Below are positions 24,001 through 34,500 of a stretch of 64,000 nucleotides of DNA, piece after piece (within the stretch, counting starts at the first letter, position 1; the number at the start of each line of letters is the position of its first letter). The stretch spans positions 1-64,000 of the forward strand of contig JAIXUH010000014.1 of NCBI GenBank assembly GCA_027484145.1, in the 5' to 3' direction. The notes below the pieces were generated by a model. It saw nothing but the letters and a program-made list of their open reading frames with translations. It made no database searches and was not told where the DNA came from. The DNA is from Rhodobacter sp. (GTDB lineage Bacteria > Pseudomonadota > Alphaproteobacteria > Rhodobacterales > Rhodobacteraceae). The position numbers and the translations under genes were made by a program.

Positions 24001-26976
24001 CTGGACTATGTCTCGCGCCGGAATGGCACCGAATGGATCAGCCCGCTTTTGCTGGCCGATGCGGCACTCGCAGCGCTGTCGCTTGCCGGACATTCCGCGC
24101 GGGGCTTGGGTGATGTTGAATGGGCGATTGGCAATCTGGCCGAAGCAGGGTCTATCGATCTGTTCGTGTCTGCCAATGGTGAGGTCGAAATCCGGCAGGA
24201 ACAGCGCCTGCTCTTTCGGGCGAATGCCCAAGAGACTCCGTTGCCAACTGGGGTGGAGTCCCCGCCGCTGATGCCACAGACGGACCCTGCACCACTGCTG
24301 GCCGAAGGGGGGCTTGACCATCGCCCCTATGCGCGAGGAATTGATCGGTTTGCAGTGTCGCCAGACGGCCGCTTTGCCGCGACGATTGTCGCCGCCGCGC
24401 ACCGGCAGGACCATGAGCGTAAGCCATCCGCGCTTTCGCCCGAAGTAATCACGGGTATTGAAGACTCGTTGCGCTTTGCAGCAAGGGCGGCAGGCCTGCC
24501 AGATTGGGCCGTGCTGGAGATTGTTGCCGCAGACACCTTGTCCCTTGGCACTGTCACGGCACCGGTCACGCGGGTGGACGGTGATCTGATGGCTGAAAAG
24601 GCGGGTGTCCGGGTTGATCTTTCGCTGACCAGTGCGGATGGACAGGTCGTGGCACAGATCAGCGGCCTGCGCGCGCGTTCTGAAAATGTGGCGGTCATTT
24701 CCGCGCAAGCCCCTGCCCATGCTGGCGATACGCATGAGGCAGGCCAGACCGCCTTGCGCGAGATCGTGGCAAAGATGCTCAAATTCGATTTCGGTCAGGT
24801 CGACATCTACACTCGTTTTTACGATTTTGGCTTTGATTCCATTGCATTGTCTGCGCTGACTGATGCCGTAAACCTGCGCTTTGGGGCAAAGCTAACCCCT
24901 GCGGTGTTCTACGATGTGGCAAACATTGCTCAGCTTGCCGCACAGTTGGGGAATCCTTTGTCGCCCAAACAGCCGCCAATGGCCATGCCAGTTCGGTCTG
25001 AGGCAATCGTATCGGCGTCTGTCCCTACGATTTCTGCGCACAGAGACCCGAAACCGCAAAAAGGGCCCAAGCCTGATTCCATGGCCAACGAGCCGGTGGC
25101 CATCATCGGAATGGCGTGCCGCGTACCGGGTGCCGATGGGACAGAGGCTTTTGCAGATCTGTTGTTTTCGTCCCGGTCCGGCCTGCGGCCAATGCCAGAG
25201 GCGCGTTATGGCCACAAGGACCTGTCGGTCATGGCGGCTGCCGGGTTGCCGCCGAAAGGTGGGTTCCTGCCGGATATTTCGCGCTTTGATGCGGACTTCT
25301 TCCAGATGTCCCCGTCCGAGGCCGATGTGGCGGACCCTCAGCACCGCCTGATGCTGGAAGCGGTCTGGCATGCGCTGGAGGATGCCGCCCTTCCACCCGA
25401 CCGTCTGCCACGGGATACCGGGGTGTTTGTCGGCGTCTCTGGCAATGACTACCGCGAGATGATGCAGCGTGCGGGTGTTCCGGCTTCGGGCTATGTGTCA
25501 ACGGGGACATCCTTGGCGATGCTCGCGAACCGGATATCCTTCCTGCTTGATCTGACGGGGCCAAGTTCGGCCATCGATACGGCCTGTTCAAGCTCGCTTG
25601 TGGCGGTTCACCGTGCCGTGGCGGCCCTGCGGAATGGGGAGTGCAGGTTGGCCTTGGCGGGCGGCGTGAACATCACCCTGACGCCCGAAGGATTTGTCGG
25701 CCCGATGCAGGGCGGGATGCTGAGCCCCGATGGTGAATGCCGTACCTTCTCGGCCCGTGCGAACGGATATGTGCGCGGTGAAGGCGTGGGGGTGGTGGTT
25801 CTGAAACCGCTGGCGCAAGCCATGGCCGATGGCGATCCGATCCATACCGTGATCCATGGTTCGGCGGAAAACCATGGCGGGCGGGCGGGATCGATCACGG
25901 CGCCGCGGATCAGCGCACAGTCGGCCGTCGTCCGTACCGCGATGCGTGGCGTAGACCCTTCGCTGATCGGCTGTGTCGAGGCGCATGGCACCGGAACGGA
26001 ATTGGGGGACCCGGTCGAGCTGGATGCCCTGAACCGCGCCTATGCGGAACTTGCTGCCGAAACCGGCACGACCCTTTCCCAAGGGCAGATTGTGCTGTCC
26101 GCCGTCAAACCCGCCATCGGCCATCTTGAGGCTGCTGCGGGCATTGCTGGCCTGATCAAGCTTGTCTTGTGCCGCAAACACGGTCGCATCGCGGCAAGCC
26201 TTCTGGGCCAACCCGAAAACCCTTATCTGAACTTTGCCCAAGGCCCGTTCCGCACTTTGTCCATGACCGAAGACTGGCCGCTTGACCGCCCGATGGCGGG
26301 TGTCAGCAGCTTTGGCTTTGGCGGCGTCAATGCCCATGTGGTGATCGGCCCTGCACCCCTAAGGCCGGGCCAATCCGGCGTGACGGTGCAACGACAGGAT
26401 CGGCGCGCGCGGTTGATCATCATCAGCGCCCGCACAGAGGCGGCCTTGCGGATGCGGGCGCGGGATCTTTGTCATTGGATCGACCGTCAGAAGGCGTCGG
26501 CTGATCTTCACGACCTGATCGCTGACACATTGCTTTCGGGACGGGCGCCGATGCGGGTGCGCGCGGCCTTTGTCTCGGACAGCATGGCCGGATTGCGTAA
26601 GGGTCTGATGTCCTTGGCGAGTGGACATGATGACAGCTGTGCAAGGGGCATGGTCCCGGGCCGTCCGCTGTTTGATCCGGCGGCACGTATCACGGCGTCG
26701 CTGGCCGCGAATGCAGATATGGCGACGGCCGAAGCTTGGTGTGCGGGGGCCGAACTTCTGCCTGCGGATCGTTTAGTGCCGCGTCTTCACTTGCCGGGCT
26801 ACCCCTTCGAAGGGCAAGCGCATTGGTATCGTTTGCCAGTGACGGATGCCGTAGAGCCCCCTGCCGTTCAACTGTCGCCTGCGCGCGATGTCGTGGCCGC
26901 TTTGCTGGACCAGTTCATCGACGGGCAGGTCGACGCTGCCGAAGCCTTGCTTCGCCTATCCGAGGATGTGACATGA
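18019..26976 (+). CDS. Trans-AT polyketide synthase PKS1 (modules 1, 2 and KS of module 3)
   Basis: A 2985-aa megasynthase without AT domains. Domain order: KS1 (about residues 5-430, Cys167), DH1 (about 600-850, His618, Asp766), KR1 (about 980-1190, GGAGAIG, Tyr1116), ACP1 (Ser1281); KS2 (about 1382-1810, Cys1552), B domain (about 1970-2225), ACP2 (Ser2274); KS3 (about 2359-2780, Cys2523) and a C-terminal helical tail (about 2945-2985) that is probably a docking element. All three KS keep Cys-His-His. There is no loading module, so KS1 should accept the chain from the stand-alone ACP. The gene begins inside the amidotransferase stop and ends inside the PKS2 start (both ATGA), so the three proteins are probably made in fixed ratio. 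The protein ends in mid-module, with the KR-ACP half on PKS2. Confidence 0.96.
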   Translation: MTTVPEPIAIIGLALRFPGAETLGGFWDIIAAGQVRITELPMQRRSAGFPPDRLFWGGFVDGADGFDPLFFGISAREANRMDPQQRFILETAWNALEDAAIAPSRLASREVGVFMGACHWDYLEMQARATPEVEAHMATGISQAILSNRVSYLFNFTGPSVTNDTACSSALVAIEQAVQALRAGSCTLALAGGANLIWSPDHFLAFSKAGMLSKSGASRAFDARADGYVRGEGAAVVVLKPLAQALADGDPVHAVIREVASNHGGHSAGLTVTNPTEQAALITRVLSRAGISPETLGYVEAHGTGTPVGDPIEVRGLKTALEGLYAKGRLTAAEGVTRIGSVKNNIGHLEGAAGIAGVAKVVAALKHRQIPPTAGFERPNPLLRLAGSPLRVANRLEPWPLPEGSLRRAGVSSFGFGGTNAHAVIEEFVPDLAGTQGADWQSGWPILLSARSEVALKRRCTDLAHWLEQTPDADPAAVAASLIHGREAMPHRAAILALGAEGLRVQLAAIASGRAVPDGVWLGKVDEETAPPEAVSDDLASQLAAWAKGASVDWAAHATSGPRLHLPGYVFDRTSHWFEPLAAPERLPLPVQDDLRFDLVEYGARLQVPAKHPYLSHHIIGGTAILPGVVTLSYVARALAPPDAAGRAVLRDVVWLRPARATASGVDLTIRRQGDDGFIVQDEASETVARGRIARPEAQPVLAVPADHGTDLGLPYERLTSAAIEHGPAFRAVSKMTLVAGQVVGQLDLPAEAPLQQTAAHPVLLDAALQTVVAALFPGEAPGVPFAVEQFEVSGEVAGQAISICRRRANGRHDVDIVANGRTVARISGFATRPIAAPAAQALVVAEPVVDTMTQGPAPGAVVQAVFDAYPSQDFVLVGHGARGPRKLSIPSAQTPDGDASSLHDALWQVLSTLRDWMRDGDLNAIWLRPGRTAFAACVRPLIRTLALEGGGLRVDLAPPAQDRSFAAAKPSSPVRDDVAGAVILITGGAGAIGRAMAQALIQRNAKTVILAGRTPPMDSTFPFVACDVADSSSLRAALDQILRDHGRLDGVIHSAGQIEDGLARSKDRAAFDRVLAPKIDGLIALDAETADLPLRFFLVNSSVAAVHGAVGQADYAAANAFLDQFMEQRAERVARKERFGHSLSIGWTLWAEGGMQVSDRVMRGMNRRMGTDPLPTKEALRVFQDVLDGALPPRIVAGYGDAERFFRFLREGDAPMAATPQAKMPEAEAKASIAAQALPDTTELRGLLTDRLVQMLAETLGMDAAAIRPGVAFERYGFDSLLAVEMVEKLEKWLGAELSATLFFEALNLNAVADALLRQFSEVLVGRFAQTPSAPLPTPEGQHTQAQNVATPHSVRSASSPPTEPVTAVPSVHTRQRDRDIAVIGLAGRYPGATTLAQFWDNLAKGRHHFTPVPQDRWPHEEIYFPDRDVLGKSTIKTGGFLDDIDKFDPRYFNISQADAECMSPEVRLLLECAVETFEQAGYSRETLQSDCGGDVGVLVGTMSNHYNLYGVQNMLTRGVRASGSYTGTMPNMISYFYGLTGPSIFVDTMCSASLTALDLAVRLLREGQCRMVLAGGVNLLLHPYNLISSSQEHFTSNRAEVIRSFGLGADGTILGEGVGTALLKPLAMAERDGDLIQAVITGTAMANAGPRNGFTVPSPAMQARAVRDALADARLSPADISYIETHGSGTKLGDPIEIAALKEVYGPIGEVALGSVKSNIAHLLAAAGIAGFTKLVLQLRHGQIAPSLHSDQLNPAIPFQKTPFRVNQSLRSWAATEAPRRAGITSIGAGGMNNHMIVEEYPVIVSAPLPARPVIMPFSAMSAERLGHVISRMIDWIDQNPSADPQRVAYTLQMGRTALRCRVAVVAKTLSELRARLIRMYDADRGGAAFCADVMAAPPQAALPGQDPDSLAQNWVRGETVDWGALWPTRPQRIELPAYPFEKIRCWYDLDPEAPSVLRPEVFRRRLHPLIQSNQSTLEGVRFHSRLRAEDLLDYVSRRNGTEWISPLLLADAALAALSLAGHSARGLGDVEWAIGNLAEAGSIDLFVSANGEVEIRQEQRLLFRANAQETPLPTGVESPPLMPQTDPAPLLAEGGLDHRPYARGIDRFAVSPDGRFAATIVAAAHRQDHERKPSALSPEVITGIEDSLRFAARAAGLPDWAVLEIVAADTLSLGTVTAPVTRVDGDLMAEKAGVRVDLSLTSADGQVVAQISGLRARSENVAVISAQAPAHAGDTHEAGQTALREIVAKMLKFDFGQVDIYTRFYDFGFDSIALSALTDAVNLRFGAKLTPAVFYDVANIAQLAAQLGNPLSPKQPPMAMPVRSEAIVSASVPTISAHRDPKPQKGPKPDSMANEPVAIIGMACRVPGADGTEAFADLLFSSRSGLRPMPEARYGHKDLSVMAAAGLPPKGGFLPDISRFDADFFQMSPSEADVADPQHRLMLEAVWHALEDAALPPDRLPRDTGVFVGVSGNDYREMMQRAGVPASGYVSTGTSLAMLANRISFLLDLTGPSSAIDTACSSSLVAVHRAVAALRNGECRLALAGGVNITLTPEGFVGPMQGGMLSPDGECRTFSARANGYVRGEGVGVVVLKPLAQAMADGDPIHTVIHGSAENHGGRAGSITAPRISAQSAVVRTAMRGVDPSLIGCVEAHGTGTELGDPVELDALNRAYAELAAETGTTLSQGQIVLSAVKPAIGHLEAAAGIAGLIKLVLCRKHGRIAASLLGQPENPYLNFAQGPFRTLSMTEDWPLDRPMAGVSSFGFGGVNAHVVIGPAPLRPGQSGVTVQRQDRRARLIIISARTEAALRMRARDLCHWIDRQKASADLHDLIADTLLSGRAPMRVRAAFVSDSMAGLRKGLMSLASGHDDSCARGMVPGRPLFDPAARITASLAANADMATAEAWCAGAELLPADRLVPRLHLPGYPFEGQAHWYRLPVTDAVEPPAVQLSPARDVVAALLDQFIDGQVDAAEALLRLSEDVT
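18031..21993 (+). other. PKS module 1: KS-DH-KR-ACP
   Basis: KS1 carries TACSSA, EAHGTGT and KNNIGH. DH1 has an intact HxxxGxxxxP (starting at His618) and DAALQ. KR1 has GGAGAIG, the active-site Ser and YAAAN. ACP1 has YGFDSL. The predicted result is an alpha,beta-unsaturated thioester grown from the malonamyl starter, the substrate a following branching module needs. Confidence 0.9.
22156..24960 (+). other. PKS module 2: KS-B-ACP (vinylogous branching, glutarimide-forming)
   Basis: KS2 has DTMCSAS, ETHGSGT and KSNIAH, a divergent set compared with the other KS domains. It is followed by about 250 residues (starting HPLIQSNQST, then SRLRAEDLL) that align by eye with branching (B) domains rather than an active DH; the HxxxGxxxxP motif is absent. 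ACP2 has FGFDSI. A KS-B-ACP module directly after KS-DH-KR-ACP is the known layout for Michael-type branching and glutarimide closure. Confidence 0.8.
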
Positions 26977-28500
26977 CCCGGCAAGCCAGCCTGTTTCTGG
27001 CCCGCTGGGCCCTGTCTGACCGCGGTCCGTTCAGGGCGGTCCGCCGCGTTTTAACCGCCGACTGCCCGCCCGACTGGCCTGCAGATCAGCGATTGTCGGC
27101 CTGCGCCGATCAAGGGCTTGGACAGGACATTCTGGCGTTGTTCGTCTCCATAGCGCGACAGGTTTCGGGGCACTTGGCAACACAGATCATCACCACGGAT
27201 CCGATTTTGGCCCATGGTTTGTGCGGGTTGGCGCGGTGTCTGGACATCGAGGCACCCGGCGCGGCGGTTCAGATTCTGCTGGTGGGAAGAGAGTCTGCCG
27301 ACAGGATGCTGGCCACAGCAAACGCCGCACCGGACGAGGCTTTTGTTGATGCCCGCTTCGCGCCTGATCCGGCAACTCCGGTTGTCCGCCAGTTCCAATG
27401 GCAACAGCAAGGAAATCAGCTGGCGTTACCACCTGCGGCCCTGCCCCTGCGTGGGCATGTCGTTCTGACCGGCGGAAACGGGGCGATTGCCCATCTGCTG
27501 TGTAAGTCTTTCCTGCAAAAGAGAACGGCGGTTTCTGGCGTGACCCTGATTGGCCGTGCAAGGCCGTCACCCGAAACAGCGGCGCTTTTGTCCGGCCTGC
27601 GCGGTCAAGGCATCGCTGCAGATTGGTTGGCGGATCCTCAGGATCCGTCTGCCCTGTCAATTGCCCTAGTGTCACGCCGCGCGATTGCCGGGCCGATTGC
27701 TGCGGTTCTTCACACGGCCGGATTGCGGGCAGATGGTCTGCTGGCACGGGCCTCTTTGGCACCGTCTGCGGCAGCTTTGCGGGCAAAGCTTGGGTTGGCG
27801 CAGGATCTTGACGCGGCAACACGCGACGACCCGCTCGAGGTGTTTGCCGGGTTTTCTTCGCTTGCCTCGGTCAGCGGGAACGAGGGTCAGTCCCTCTATG
27901 CCTATGCGAATGGTGTGATGGACGGTTTTCTGGCCGAACGCCAGCGGTTGGTCGCGCAGAACCTGCGACGTGGTCACAGCATGACCGTTAACTGGGGCTA
28001 TTGGGCCGATGGTGGCATGCACCTTGATGCCGGCACGTTGGCCGCCTTGAAAGCGCGCGATGGGGTGGAACCTATCGCGACGGATATGGCCCTTGCCGCC
28101 TTGGCCGACGGGATTGCCAGCCGTGCCGGACAGATCGCTGTGGCCAGCGGTGACAGACGTCAAATCCTGCAGCGCCTGAATCGCGGCGCGGGGGCACAGC
28201 GCCCTACCGGTCTGGTCGCGGCGCGGGACAAGGCTTTGCACACGGGAGACAGAGATTTGCATCATGCGGTGGCGCTTCGCCTGCGGGACGTTCTGGCCGA
28301 GGCAGGGGGTCGTCAACCGGAAGACATTGATCTGTTGGAACCCTTTACCGCTTTTGGCGTGGATTCCTTGATGATCGTGGATGTCATGCAGCGGCTGCGT
28401 CCTGTGTTTGGCGATCTTCCCCGCGCCGTGATGTTCGAACATGGCACCGTCGCCCGGATGGCGCGTTGGTTGGCCGATACCCACACCCTTGCCGCCGCAG
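25084..28500 (+). other. PKS module 3, split: KS3 on PKS1, KR3-ACP3 on PKS2
   Basis: KS3 (TACSSS, EAHGTGT, KPAIGH) ends PKS1. PKS2 opens with the structural half of a KR, then the catalytic half with GGNGAIA, Ser and YAYAN, and ACP3 (Ser465, FGVDSL). The predicted product is a beta-hydroxy thioester. The break between KS and KR requires the two proteins to dock. Confidence 0.88.
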
Positions 28501-31500
28501 GATGGACAGGGAATGCCACAGCGCAGACCCCTGACCGGCCAAAGGTCAGGGTGACGGACGCGCGCACTCCAACGCCAATGGCTGACGATGAAGAGGTTGT
28601 CATCGTCGGCATGGCTGGACAGTTCCCCGATGCGCCCGACCTAGCGCGTCTGTGGGCCAATCTTTTGGCCGGACATGATGCAATTGCCGAAGTGCCAGCC
28701 GACCGCTGGGATGTGAACGCGCATTTCGATGCAGACCCCGCCCGCGCCCATGATGGTTTCAGCTATGCGCGTTGGGGTGGGTTTCTGGACCGATTTGCCG
28801 ACTTTGACCCTGCCTTCTTTGGCATGACCCCGCGCGAAGCCATTGAGACTGACCCGCAGGAGCGGCTGTTTCTGGCTGCGGCATGGCATGCCCTTGAAGA
28901 CGCAGGCCTGACCCCTGCCGCCTTGCAAACCCGGCTGGGTGGGCCCGTCGGCGTGTTTGCAGGCGTGACCAAGGCTGACCATGTCCGTCTTGGGCCAAGA
29001 CGGCACCCGGATGGAAGTGTCGTGTTTCCGCGTGCATCCTTCAGTTCGGTGGCGAACCGGGTTTCCTTTGCCCTTGACCTGCACGGGCCATCGGTTCCGG
29101 TGGACACGATGTGCTCCTCCTCGCTGACGGCGCTTCATCAGGCGCGCGAGGCGCTTTTGCGCGGGGAATGCGCCTTGGCCTTGGCGGGGGGGGTGAATCT
29201 TTATCAGCACCCCAGCAGCTATGCGGAACTGTGCCAGTCCGCGATGCTGGCACGTGATGGCAAGTGCCGCAGCTTCGGGGCGGGGGGAAGTGGTTTTGTT
29301 CCGGGCGAAGGCGCGGCATGCCTTGTGTTGACCACGCGGCGGGTTGCCCGTGACCTTGGCCTGCGGGTGGAGGCGGTGCTGCGCGCGACAGCGGTCAATC
29401 ACGGTGGTGCGGCCAATGGTTACACCGTGCCGAACCCCGCCGCGCAACGCGCCCTTGTTGAAACCGTTTTGCAAATGGCTGGCTGTTCGGCGCGCGACAT
29501 TGGCTATGTCGAGGCGCATGGCACCGGCACTGCATTGGGTGACCCGATTGAGGTTGAGGGTCTGACAGCCGCATTTGCGGCATCGGGTGGTAGCGGCCCG
29601 CGCGAATGCGACCTTGGATCAATCAAGTCGAACATCGGTCATCTGGAAGCCGCCGCAGGCTGCAGCGGGGCAATCAAGACCATCCTGCAGATGCGCCATG
29701 GGCAGATTGTTCCCACCTTGCATAGTGGCACGCCCAACCCTGATATCGATTTTGCCCGTACACCCTTTGATCTGCCGCAAAGGGTTAAGCCCTGGAGCAG
29801 ACCGCGCCGGGCCATCGTGAATTCTTTTGGCGCCGGGGGCGCGAATGCTTGCGCCCTGATCGAGGCCGAACCGGAAGCGCCGCTTGATGCTTCCGATACG
29901 GCGTCCACACTGCCGAACCTTCTGGTGCTTTCGGCCAAATCACGACCCGCGCTTTTGCAGCAGGTATCGAACCTGCAGGATTGGCTTCGTTCGCAAAAGC
30001 TTGCGGAAGGTTCGTCCGACGCAGCGCAAAGACTTGTGGCCCGCCGGTTGGGCGTGGATGTGGTGGATGTTCCTGCCAATGCCTGTCTGGCCGAACTGGG
30101 CCTGACGGCGGATGACCTTCGCTGGCTGGCCCTGGAGACCGGGGCAGGCGCCCTGACGCTGGACAGCCGCCTGTCCGAGATTGCGGGACCACCTATAGCC
30201 AGAGCTTTGGTGGACATGCAGGCCTTGTGCTTTACGCTTCAGACTGGCCGGATGGCAATGCCTGTCCGACTTGCCCTTCACGTAACTTCGGTGGGTGACG
30301 CCGAAGAATCCTTGCGTGCGGTTCTGTCAGACCCGGATCGTGCGGGGATTGCCGAAATCGGCCGAAGCCAACGAGCAGACGTTGAACGGCTATCAGACCA
30401 TCCTGCCATCGCGACGATGACAGAGACGCTTTTCATGCAGCGCGATCTGGCCCGGATCGCGGGGCTTTGGCGGCGTGGTCTTTCCTTGCCGTGGGACAGG
30501 CTCTATTCCGCGCGCCCCAAGCCACTGTCCTTGCCCGGATATCCATTTGAAACCCGGCGTCTTTGGCTGGGTGATCTGCCGCAAGCGCAGGCTCATGCAT
30601 CGCCCCAGCCGGTACAGGCCATGGTTCAGGCTCCTGCGCCACACAACCAGACGGTTCTGCCCTCTGCCTCACAGCGCCTAGACCTTTCGGGGGTGACACG
30701 CGAACTGCGGCTGGTGCTATCGCGCACCATGGACATTGGCATCGACGAGATTGTCGATACCCAATCCTTTGCTGACTACGGCCTTGATTCCATTCTGGGC
30801 ATTCGTTTTGTCGATGCGGTCAACCGGGCCATGGGCACCGCGATCAAGACAACGGCGATCTTTGACCATCCGACCCTGCAACGACTGGCAGGTCATGTGC
30901 TTGCAAAGGGTCCCGTCGCTCCGGCTGTGGCCGAAACGCCTGTTGTGGCTGCTTTTGCGCCCATCCCGGCAACGACAGCAACGGCACAGCAAAGCATTGC
31001 GATCATCGGCCAAAGTGGCCGCTACCCCGATGCACCCGATCTTGATGCCTTCTGGAGGAACCTTGCCACCGGTCATGCGGCTGTGCGGCCTGTGAACCGC
31101 TGGCCGCTGCCGCCCTCGGTCCGCTGCCGCAAGGGTGGCTTTCTGGATGCGATTGACCGGTTTGACGCCACCTTCTTCAACATCTCTGGCGCAGAGGCCC
31201 GCTACATGGACCCGCAGCAGCGCCTGCTGCTTGAGGAAAGCTGGCGCGCGCTGGAACAGGCGGGCTATGTCGGTGATGCGATTGCTGGGCAACGCTGTGG
31301 GGTCTACGTCGGCTGTTATACCGGCGATTATCAGGATCTGTTCACCGCTGCCCCTTCGGCGCAATCGCTGTGGGGGAATATGGGGTCCGTGATCCCGGCC
31401 CGTATTGCCTATCATCTTGATCTTCGTGGGCCAGCGATGGCCTATGACACCGCCTGTTCCAGCTCACTTGTGGCCATTGATGCGGCGTGCAAGGCGCTGT

Positions 31501-34500
31501 TGCAGGGCGAAGTGGACATGGCCGTTGCAGGTGGGGTGTTCCTCCAAGTGACACCACGGCTGTATCTGGCCGCCGACCGTGCGGGGATGCTGTCGCCCAC
31601 CGGGGAAAGCTACAGCTTTGACGCCCGCGCCGACGGTTTTGTTCCGGGGGAAGGCGTGGGTGTGGTTGTGCTGAAACGTCTGCCCGACGCTTTGGCATCG
31701 GGGGACATGATCCTTGCCACGATCGAAGGGTCGGCCGTGAACAGCAACGGCAAGACCAACGGCTTGATCGCGCCCAGCAGCCGCGCGCAGGTTGATCTTT
31801 TGCAGGCCTGCCACAAGGCGGCGGGCGTGAACCCTGACCAAATCGGGATGGTGGAGGCCCATGGCACCGGCACCGCCTTGGGTGATCCGATCGAGTTTGA
31901 CGCGCTGAAAGAAGTTTTCGGCACGGGTGGCACAGCGACGGTTGCGCTGACATCGGTTAAGCCTGCGATTGGCCATGCCCAGTTTGCCGCTGGAATAGCC
32001 AGCCTGCACAAAGCGGTCTTGTCCATTCGGTCCGGTATCATTCCGGCCAATCTGTTTCATGAATCCGAAAACCCGCTTCTGGGTCTGGCGCAGAGCAACT
32101 TTGCGGTTCCCACCGTCAACAAGGCTTGGCCATATGGGCAGGCACGTCTGGCCGGTGTCAGTTCCTTTGGGGCAAGTGGCACCAATGCCCATGTTGTGCT
32201 GCGCGAGGCTCCGCCCCGCCGTGACGGGCTTTACCATGCCCAAACCTATCCGGTGCTGATTTCGGCGCGTTCGACTGGCTCACTTCAGGCCGTGGTGCGC
32301 GATCTGGCGGACTGGATAGCAAGCAACCCCGATGCTGTGCTGGGCGATGTCGCCTTTACGCTGATGGCAGGCCGGATGCATTTTGAGCATCGCCGCGGGT
32401 TTGAGGCGCGCAGTCCGGCGGATCTTTTGGCACAACTGCGCGATTGGCTTTCTGGCCGGGCCCCAATAGCGGCAGCGTCGAACCATGCAGCCACGCTTGC
32501 GGCCTTTGTCGCTGGGGTCGTGCCACAATGGCAGATGCTGTTCGCGCAGGATCGGCCGCGCCGGATCGCCCTGCCGGGTGCCGTGTTCGAACGCCAAAGC
32601 TATTGGGTCGCAGACGCCGCCCCGCAACCAGAACCGGCTTTTGGGCTGCGTTGGCTAAAGGGTCGCGCGTTTGCTCTTGATCTGACCGCACAAAGCCCCT
32701 TGTTGCGCGACCATCATGTAGGCGGTGTACCAGTCCTGCCCGGCTTTGCCCTGCCCGAGGTGATCCGGCAGGCGGTTTCGTTGATGGATGGCACCGAGAT
32801 TTCGCGTTTGACTATCCGTGACCTATGCTGGCTGCGCGCCATCGATACGTCGCTGCTGGATGATCTGCGTCTTGAGTTCAGCTCCGAAGACCCCAGCGGC
32901 GCTATGCGTGTGACGGTGTCCTCGGGGCAGGCCATTCTGGCACAGGCACAGGTCTTGCGGCAGGTGTTTGAGCCACCAACTGCGATCAGGGCAGAGCATG
33001 GCGTAGCGATGTCGACCGACCGCATTCGCAACAGCCTGGTTGCAGGCGGCATCGTCCACGGCCCGTCGATGCAAGCGCTGATGTCGCTGGAGCGGTCGGG
33101 TAAAACGGCGCTGGCAGAACTTGCCGCCCCGTCGGGTGCGGTGCAACCGCTTTCGCCCGTCATGCTGGACAGTGCCGTTCAGGCTGCGGCCGTCTTTGCC
33201 GATGGCGCAGCCACGACGATGCCTTTTTCGGTTGAGGAAATCATCCTGATCCTTCCCGCGATCGAACGAATGACCGCGCATCTGATTGCACCGCGTGAGA
33301 TGGGTTCTGGAACGCTTGGCGGTCTGGACATCGATTTTCTGTTGCCCGACGGGCGCGTGGCGATTTGCCTGCGCGGCGTGACGGCGCGACCCATTCCGCT
33401 GCGCAACGAGCCAGCTGGCAAGACCTCTGCCGCGCAAACAACCTTTGCCTTGATCCCGGTCTGGATGCCGGCCAATTGCGATGCCGCCGCCGCTGTTTTG
33501 CCGCCCGAGATCGTGTTTTATCCAGACAATGGCCAGGTGCCGCCAGAGCTTTGGCCGGGCGTCGCTCGGGCACCATTGTCACAGGCAGCAACTTGGGCGC
33601 GCTGTGACCGCTTTGCGCTTTGGGTGTCCGGGACGCCGGTGCCTTTGATTGCTGCGGAAAAGGCATTGCTGGCGCAGGTCCTTGGGCTTGTGCAGGCGGT
33701 TCTTGCGGCTGATGGCGAGGCGCGGAAGGTTTCATGGACAGTGCTGAGCGATCAGGCCCTGCACAGTGCTGATACCCCATCCACCGGCTATGGTGCGTCG
33801 CTGCCGGGGCTCTTCGGCGCTTTGGGGCGCGAATACCAGTCTTGGGCGGTCCGTATGGCCGATCTGGACACCGCGCATGGTGTGATACCCGAAAGCCTGC
33901 CAGACAGACGCGTCTTGCTGCGCCGCGATGGCGTTTGGCTAGAGCAAGGGTTGCAACGGTTGGCACGCCTGCCTTCCGCCTCAGCGCCCTATCGTGACGG
34001 TTCGGTCTATGTTGTCATCGGCGGCGCAGGCGGCGTGGCGCGGCAATGGGGCGAACATGTCTTGCGCCATGCGCACTCGCAATTGGTCTGGCTCGGCCGT
34101 TCACCACTTGATTCCGTGATTTCGGGCCACCTTGACAGACTTTCCCTGATCGGGCCGCGTCCCCTTTACCTGCAGGCGGATGCGCGTGATGCCGCCGCAC
34201 TGGCATCGGCCCGCGCCAACATCCTTGCACGGTTTGGCCGGATTGACGGCGTTGTGCACTCGGCCATCGCCCTTGCTGACGGCGGCTTGGCGGGAATGGA
34301 CGGGGCGCGGATGGAGCGAGCTCTTTCGGCAAAGCTGGATACGCTGGACAACATGATTGCCGTCTTTGGCGGTGACATGCGCGAATTCGGACTCGTGTTC
34401 TCGTCGCTGCAGTCGTTTGCACGGATGCCGGGGCAGGGGAATTACGCCGCCGCCTGCACCTTTGCCGACAGTTTCGCCCTTCAGCAGGCCAACCGCCGCG

